Under the pieces are notes generated by a model that did not search any database, had not been told where the DNA came from, and saw only the letters and a program-made list of their open reading frames with translations. A DNA stretch of 10,575 nucleotides from an uncultured Erysipelotrichaceae bacterium (GTDB lineage Bacteria; Bacillota_I; Bacilli_A; Erysipelotrichales; Erysipelotrichaceae): contig CADBPB010000134.1 in the NCBI GenBank assembly GCA_902796525.1, positions 1-10,575 on the forward strand. Reading direction: 5' to 3'. Shown piece after piece: positions 6,557 through 10,575 of the stretch (the first letter of the stretch is position 1; the number at the start of each line of letters is the position of its first letter). The position numbers and the translations under genes were made by a program.

Positions 6557-7499
6557 ATCCTTTCGCGGCGAGGACCATATTCTCGCTGCATTCCTTGACG
6601 AATGCTTCCAGCAGTTCCTTCTGTTTCGCTGCCGAAGCCTTATCCCATTTTTCTTTGTATTCCGGTTTCATGAACAGTTTCAGGAAACCTTTTTCTTTAT
6701 GGATCCAGTAGGACTTTCCTTCTTTGATCCGTTCGAATACGCCATTGAATTCCTGCGGATTCGAGAATTCATCGATCTCCGCAAAGATTCCGGCAGGTTC
6801 CTTCTTGAACGAGAAGATCACCCCGAAATAGGCGTACATCTTATGTTTTCCGTTTTTATCTGACAGCCAGTAGCGGTAACCCGAGGCATACTGGCCGAAA
6901 TTATCCCGGTCTTTTTCGTTGACGGTCACTTTGGTCAGATCGCTCTGATAATCCAGCGCTTCCCTGTAAAGCAGAGCGGCATTGTACATGTCATCCAGAT
7001 CTTTCATCTTAAAACGGAACGGACGGTCTTTTGCGATACTGACGATCGCTTCGACGCAAGCCTGGAAGAAACCGGCCAGAATGCGTTTCTGTCTTGGCAG
7101 ATCCGCTTCCAGAAGTTCATTCAGCTGCTTCTCGGGCAGGAACAGTTTCAGATACTGCGCTTCCTGCAGATCTCTTAAGAAACTGTCCGTCGATTCCAGT
7201 CTTTCGCAAAGCTGCTTGTAGGGACCGTGATTGTTCGCTTCATCCACTTCGACCATCAGCCCGATCCTGGTGCTTGGCAAGAAGATCAGTCCGGTATGAA
7301 GATAGAACTTCTGTCCGTTTTCCTTATCGACGACTCTGACCCGGAAGCCGTACCAGTGCCTGCCGATGCTGTCCTTGGAAGCTCTGTCGACTTCGATCTC
7401 GGCCAGATCGCTGCGGATCGAAGCGATCGCTTCCGCATAGACATCACCGAAGAGCTGGATCTGCTGCAGGGTTCCGATATCTACGATATATCTGTTCAT
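6555..7499 (-). CDS. Uncharacterised protein made of two tandem copies of one domain
   Basis: I do not recognise this 314-residue protein as a known family. It is clearly an internal duplication with a period of about 156 residues. GFRVRVVDKENGQKFYLHTGLIF at 51-73 matches GYRYWLSDKNGKHKMYAYFGVIF at 207-229, VEVDEANN at 83-90 matches AEIDEFSN at 240-247, YLKLF at 116-120 matches FLKLF at 272-276, and both copies end in a helix such as FFQACVEAIV at 144-153. Each copy looks like an N-terminal helix, a beta meander carrying the (V/A)E(V/I)DE acidic patch, and a C-terminal helix. It is soluble: no signal peptide or membrane segment. Its ATG at 7499 overlaps the SDR stop as ATGA, with GGGGG 5 bases upstream; a start at 7511 has no ribosome site. 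The tight coupling suggests a role in the same pathway, perhaps binding a sugar acid or assisting an enzyme, but no function can be assigned. Confidence 0.85.
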   Translation of the reverse strand: MNRYIVDIGTLQQIQLFGDVYAEAIASIRSDLAEIEVDRASKDSIGRHWYGFRVRVVDKENGQKFYLHTGLIFLPSTRIGLMVEVDEANNHGPYKQLCERLESTDSFLRDLQEAQYLKLFLPEKQLNELLEADLPRQKRILAGFFQACVEAIVSIAKDRPFRFKMKDLDDMYNAALLYREALDYQSDLTKVTVNEKDRDNFGQYASGYRYWLSDKNGKHKMYAYFGVIFSFKKEPAGIFAEIDEFSNPQEFNGVFERIKEGKSYWIHKEKGFLKLFMKPEYKEKWDKASAAKQKELLEAFVKECSENMVLAAKG

Positions 7500-8284
7500 T
7501 CGATCCCCCATCTGGCATATCCGTAATCCGGATTCTGCACGCAGAGTTTTCCGCCCGTCACTTCGATGAACGTTCCCGTCAGATAAGCCGACTGTTCGCT
7601 TGCCAGGAACAGTACCGCTTTGGCGACGTCATCCGGCTGTCCCAGCCGACGCAAAGCGATCTGGGAAAGCATTGCGTCATGTCTCTGGGCGACTACTTCT
7701 TTGGTCATTCCTGTTTCGATGACGCCCGGAATGAAGCCGTTGACCCGGATATGGAACGGTGCGAATTCGGCCGCCATCGTCTTGGTCAGAGAATAGACAG
7801 CCGACTTTGAAGCGGCATAGGCTCCCGAACCGGCCGAGCCGATCAGTGCCGCAAACGAGCAGGCATTGATCAGCACACCGCCTGTCTTTTCCATGGCTTT
7901 CCTGGCTTCCAGACCGCACAGGAAGACGGAACGCAGATTGACGTTCATGACCCGATCCCACAGTTCTACGGACATATCCTGGAGTGCAGATTGCGGGTAG
8001 ATTCCGGCATTGTTCACGAAGATATCGATCTTTCCAAAATCATTCAGCGCTTCAGCAAACAGATCTTTGACCTGTTTCTCATCGGCGACATTGACGACAT
8101 ATGCCTTGACCTTGCCATACTGTTTCAGCTCGTTTTCGACCTTTCTGACTGCTTCTTCATTCAGATCGCAGAGAAAGACTTCGGCACCTTCCTTCAGGAA
8201 AGCCCTGGCGATCGCAAAGCCGATACCCTCCGTACTGCCTGCTCCGGTAATGCCTACCGTTTTCCCTTTTAATCCTAGATCCAT
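7496..8284 (-). CDS. Short-chain dehydrogenase/reductase (SDR), probably sugar or sugar-acid oxidoreductase
   Basis: The 262-residue protein is a classical SDR in length and motifs: a glycine-rich cofactor motif TGAGSTEGIG at 13-22, the NAD-favouring acidic end of beta-2 at Asp40 (FLCDLN), NNAG at 91-94, a catalytic Asn in MNVNLRS near 113-119, Ser143, and YAASK with Tyr156 and Lys160. The C-terminal region has GRxxxPDD-like spacing (RRLGQPDDVAKAV) and SAYLTGTFIEVTGG, standard for the family. SDRs with this shape often oxidise sugars, sugar acids or polyols with NAD(P). Next to an IlvD/Edd-type dehydratase it could supply the aldonate or aldonolactone that the dehydratase uses. The glycine motif is two residues longer than the usual TGxxxGxG. 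AAGGAGG lies 4 bases before the ATG, and the dehydratase stop lies 9 bases upstream. Its stop overlaps the next start (ATGA). Confidence 0.92.
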   Translation of the reverse strand: MDLGLKGKTVGITGAGSTEGIGFAIARAFLKEGAEVFLCDLNEEAVRKVENELKQYGKVKAYVVNVADEKQVKDLFAEALNDFGKIDIFVNNAGIYPQSALQDMSVELWDRVMNVNLRSVFLCGLEARKAMEKTGGVLINACSFAALIGSAGSGAYAASKSAVYSLTKTMAAEFAPFHIRVNGFIPGVIETGMTKEVVAQRHDAMLSQIALRRLGQPDDVAKAVLFLASEQSAYLTGTFIEVTGGKLCVQNPDYGYARWGIE

Positions 8285-8293
8285 AGAACCTCC

Positions 8294-9967
8294 TTATTCA
8301 TAATCGATGACTCCGCCTTCGCTGGCAGAGGTCGCAAACTTTTCATATAATCCAAGATACCCTTTGCGATATTTCGCTTCAGGTCTGACCCACTTCTTTT
8401 TTCGTTCATTCAGCGTCTCGTCATCCACATGAAGATGCAGGGACTGATTCGGAATATCGATGGTGATCTGATCGCCATCTTCGACCAATGCGATCGGACC
8501 GCCTTCTGCCGCTTCCGGCGAGATATGTCCGACGAAACAGCCGTTGTTGGTTCCAGAGAAACGTCCATCCGTAACGATCGCCGTCGAAAGAGACAATCCG
8601 GCTCCGACCAGATATTTCATCGCCTTGAACATCTCCCGCATGCCAGGTCCGCCTTTCGGGCCCTCGTAGCGGATCACGACGACATTTCCTGCTTCGATCT
8701 GATTGGAAAGGATGGCATGCTCCGCTTCTTCTTCACTGTTGAAGACGCGTGCGGTTCCCGAGAAGACATGCATCCTCGGATCGATCGCCGATGGCTTGGT
8801 GATACCGGTTTCCGGAGCAAGATTTCCGCGGACGATTGCGATACCGCCGCTCCTGCTGAACGGATCGGCGACTGTCCTGATAACTTTCGAATCAGCCGGA
8901 GCATGTTTCACGTTCTGCAGATTCTCTTTGACCGTCTTTCCGGTGACTGTCATGCAACCACCGGTGAGCAGTTCTTCCAGTTCTTTCATCACGACCGGAA
9001 TGCCTCCGTCATGATAAAGATCTTCTACGTTATATTTCGCTGCCGGATTGATTTTGACGATCAGCGGCGTTTCCTTGCCGATGCTGTCGAACTTGGACAT
9101 CATCGTCTTGGAATCGATGCCGATCTCCCTGCCCAGCGCCAGCATATGCAGGACGCCGTTGGTCGAACCGCCGGTCGCATTGAGGATGCGGATCGCATTG
9201 TCGATCGCTTTTTCCGTAATGATATCCCTAGGCAGAATGTTTTCTTTGACCAGATGCATGATCGCCTGGCCTGTAGAGAATGCGCTGCGGCTGCGTTCCG
9301 CATAGACCGCAGGAATCAGCGCTGCGCCTGGCAGAACCATGCCTAGCGCTTCCGCCATGCAACACAATGTGTTGGCTGTTCCATAGAAGGAACAGGAACC
9401 GCAGCCGGGAGCTACCTTGTTTTCGAGTTCATATAAAGAGTCTTCATCCAATGTCCCCGCGCTGAGCATGCCGCATCCTTCCGACAGCGAAGTCAGATCG
9501 CTCTTTCTTCCGTCGAATTCGATACCGCCCTGCATCGGTCCTCCCGGCAGGATGATGGTCGGAAGATTCAGCCGCACTGCCGCCAGCAGAAGACCCGGGA
9601 CATTCTTGTCGCAGGAACCCAGCAGGACAAGTCCATCCAGCTGATGCGCTTCCGCCATGATCTCGACATCGTAAGCCAGAAGATCCCTGGAAGGCAGACA
9701 GAAGTTCATTCCCCTGTTTCCCTGTGCGGTGCCATCGCATACGCCTGTGACACCGAATTCGACCGGCGTTCCTCCTGCCGCATAGATGCCATACTTGACA
9801 TGTTTCGCCAGTTCGCGGAGATTGTAGTTCCCTGGAACGACTTCGCTCCAGCAGTTCGCGATGCCGATGATCGGCTTGCCCAGATCCTCATCGGAGAATC
9901 CCATCGATTTATAGACCGCGCGATTGAAACAGAAATCCGGCCGTTTCAAGATATCTGCGCTTCTCAT
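8294..9967 (-). CDS. IlvD/Edd-family dehydratase, probable sugar-acid dehydratase of the [4Fe-4S] type
   Basis: The 557-residue protein spans the whole IlvD/Edd family: NCWSEVVPGNYNLRELAKHVK at 38-58, GVCDGTAQGNRGM at 75-87, LPSRD at 91-95, GSCDKNVPG at 117-125 (cluster ligand Cys119), CGSCSFYGTANT at 189-200 (likely ligand Cys192), GGSTNGVLH at 266-274, RYEGPKGGPGM at 433-443 and the DGRFSG catalytic serine region (Ser471). The family removes water from 2,3-dihydroxy acids to give 2-oxo-3-deoxy acids. The CGSC block and PGN in place of the PCN of [2Fe-2S] members resemble E. coli IlvD, so a [4Fe-4S] cluster is likely. Divergent family signatures (AQGNRGM for the usual AMGH-GM) plus SDR and aldolase neighbours favour a sugar acid over valine/isoleucine synthesis, though true dihydroxy-acid dehydratase is not excluded. 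The start overlaps the aldolase stop as ATGA, with GAGG 9 bases upstream. Confidence 0.9.
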   Translation of the reverse strand: MRSADILKRPDFCFNRAVYKSMGFSDEDLGKPIIGIANCWSEVVPGNYNLRELAKHVKYGIYAAGGTPVEFGVTGVCDGTAQGNRGMNFCLPSRDLLAYDVEIMAEAHQLDGLVLLGSCDKNVPGLLLAAVRLNLPTIILPGGPMQGGIEFDGRKSDLTSLSEGCGMLSAGTLDEDSLYELENKVAPGCGSCSFYGTANTLCCMAEALGMVLPGAALIPAVYAERSRSAFSTGQAIMHLVKENILPRDIITEKAIDNAIRILNATGGSTNGVLHMLALGREIGIDSKTMMSKFDSIGKETPLIVKINPAAKYNVEDLYHDGGIPVVMKELEELLTGGCMTVTGKTVKENLQNVKHAPADSKVIRTVADPFSRSGGIAIVRGNLAPETGITKPSAIDPRMHVFSGTARVFNSEEEAEHAILSNQIEAGNVVVIRYEGPKGGPGMREMFKAMKYLVGAGLSLSTAIVTDGRFSGTNNGCFVGHISPEAAEGGPIALVEDGDQITIDIPNQSLHLHVDDETLNERKKKWVRPEAKYRKGYLGLYEKFATSASEGGVIDYE

Positions 9968-10575
9968 TTGAGGATGCCTCTTTCTTTAGCCATCCGGTAG
10001 GCGACATCCAGGATCATATCCTCCTGTCCGCCGACCGTCTTCATTCTTCCAAGTTCCGCCAGGATATCTCTGGCATCGAGGTGATATTTGTCAGCCGCCC
10101 TCTTGGCATGCAGGAAGAAACTGCTGTAGACACCCGCATAGCCGATGGTCAGCGCATACTTGTCGATATCCATCGAAACGCCCATGCTTCTGACTTCTTC
10201 TTCAGCAACATCCATCAGCGGATACAGTTTTTCACCAGTATCGTAACCGGCTTTATCCAGAACGGCCTGCAGCACTTCATGCGGCGCGTTTCCCGCTCCG
10301 GCACCCAGACCGATCAGCGTTCCGTCGATATAATCGCAGCCGGCTTCAACAGCAGCCAAGGAATTGCCGATGGCCAGGCCAAGATTATTGTGGGCGTGGA
10401 AACCGATCGGCAAAGATATATTCTCCTTCAATGCTTTGATCCGGTCGACGACCATCTGCGGGATCATCGCTCCGGCTGAATCCGCCAGATAGATGATATC
10501 AGCGCCATAGCTTTCAAACAGCTTCGCCTGTTCCACGATCGTATCCGCTTCCCGCATATGCGACATCATCAGGAA
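9964..10575 (-). CDS. 4-hydroxy-2-oxovalerate aldolase family protein (DmpG/MhpE/BphI-like), 5' end missing
   Basis: The frame is open from the right edge for 203 codons to a TGA, covering about the C-terminal 60% of a roughly 340-residue family. Counting from the first visible residue: FLMMSHM at 1-7, YLADSAGAM at 29-37, metal-binding GFHAHNN at 58-64 (His60, His62), LGAGAGNAP at 90-98, the C-terminal communication region ALTIGYAGVYSSF at 141-153, and VGGQEDMILDVA at 181-192. These match DmpG, MhpE and BphI closely. The family cleaves 4-hydroxy-2-oxo acids to pyruvate plus an aldehyde with a divalent metal. In the known cases it forms a complex with an acylating aldehyde dehydrogenase that receives the aldehyde by channelling. 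Here, next to a sugar-acid dehydratase, the substrate may be a 2-keto-3-deoxy sugar acid. The N-terminal catalytic residues and any partner gene lie beyond the window. Its stop overlaps the dehydratase start (ATGA), suggesting coupled synthesis. Confidence 0.9.
   Translation of the reverse strand, partial: FLMMSHMREADTIVEQAKLFESYGADIIYLADSAGAMIPQMVVDRIKALKENISLPIGFHAHNNLGLAIGNSLAAVEAGCDYIDGTLIGLGAGAGNAPHEVLQAVLDKAGYDTGEKLYPLMDVAEEEVRSMGVSMDIDKYALTIGYAGVYSSFFLHAKRAADKYHLDARDILAELGRMKTVGGQEDMILDVAYRMAKERGILK

Larger units (their letters stand above)
1319..10575 (-). other. Nine-gene co-directional operon for carbohydrate/sugar-acid catabolism
   Basis: Nine minus-strand genes follow one another with gaps, in transcription order, of -4, 9, -4, 8, 11, 26, 23 and 11 bases, and then reach a strong terminator. 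Most starts have a good ribosome site. The only internal promoter-like signal is the TATAAT ahead of the GntR gene. The first gene is cut by the right edge, so the main promoter and perhaps more genes, such as transporters or an aldehyde dehydrogenase, lie beyond position 10575. The GntR/UTRA protein is the likely local regulator. Confidence 0.85.

Noticed and set aside
6547..6591. Upstream ATG at 6591 for the GH4 gene
   Set aside because: It adds 15 residues unlike the family ahead of the Rossmann motif and overlaps the previous gene by 37 bases, while the ATG at 6546 has a good AGGAG site.
8429..9346. Long open frame on the plus strand, 305 codons, opposite the dehydratase gene
   Set aside because: It lies wholly inside a well-supported minus-strand gene, its translation is rich in Arg, His and Asp with no recognisable motif, and it has no ribosome site. 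It is a shadow of codon use on the other strand.
5176..10575. Sulfoquinovose Entner-Doudoroff type pathway (SDR + IlvD/Edd dehydratase + aldolase)
   Set aside because: The gene set is partly similar, but known versions use a GH31 glycosidase, a lactonase and an HpaI-type aldolase, and none of these is seen here. The GH4, AgaS and kinase genes point to another substrate.
1..10575. Mobile elements, CRISPR arrays, tRNA or rRNA genes, phage attachment sites
   Set aside because: No transposase or integrase frame, no regularly spaced repeats, no cloverleaf or rRNA sequence recognised; the window is almost fully explained by ten minus-strand genes.

Overview
The window looks like a chromosomal piece of a Firmicute, probably an anaerobic gut or host-associated one. 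Reasons: GC near one half by eye, strong AGGAGG-type ribosome sites, a GntR/HutC regulator, a membrane-anchored GH25 lysozyme with Ig-like spacers, and a dehydratase of the oxygen-sensitive [4Fe-4S] IlvD type. Erysipelotrichia-like bacteria would fit, but the genus cannot be named from sequence alone. Every gene I can support is on the minus strand, and coding density is very high.

Right to left (the direction of transcription), positions 10575 to 1319 form one tightly packed run of nine genes: a DmpG/MhpE-type 4-hydroxy-2-oxo acid aldolase (cut by the window edge), an IlvD/Edd-family dehydratase, a short-chain dehydrogenase (SDR), an unrecognised protein built from two copies of one domain, a GH4 glycosidase, a D-2-hydroxyacid dehydrogenase, an AgaS-type SIS deaminase/isomerase, a GntR/UTRA repressor, and a BadF-type sugar kinase. 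Junctions run from a 4-base ATGA overlap to a 26-base gap. The run ends in a hairpin-plus-T-tract terminator at 1279-1311. After about 100 noncoding bases, which carry a candidate promoter and a short tandem repeat, comes the GH25 gene. It runs off the left edge and is a separate unit.

The operon reads as carbohydrate catabolism with two arms. The GH4 enzyme would release sugars from a glycoside. Kinase plus AgaS would handle an amino sugar through the hexosamine-6-phosphate level. SDR, dehydratase and aldolase (perhaps also the D-2-hydroxyacid dehydrogenase) form a plausible non-phosphorylative route: oxidise a sugar or sugar acid, dehydrate it to a 2-keto-3-deoxy acid, and cleave that to pyruvate plus an aldehyde. 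A uronic acid-hexosamine glycoside would unite the two arms, but that is inference. No transporter, deacetylase or lactonase is visible here.

The most novel item is the duplicated-domain protein at 6555-7499, which is translationally coupled to the SDR and which I cannot assign to any family. Other points worth checking are the DmpG-type aldolase in a sugar-acid setting, the CHGV signature of the GH4 enzyme, a perfect TATAAT only 8 bases from the GntR start codon (possible leaderless mRNA), and an approximately threefold excess of GATC.
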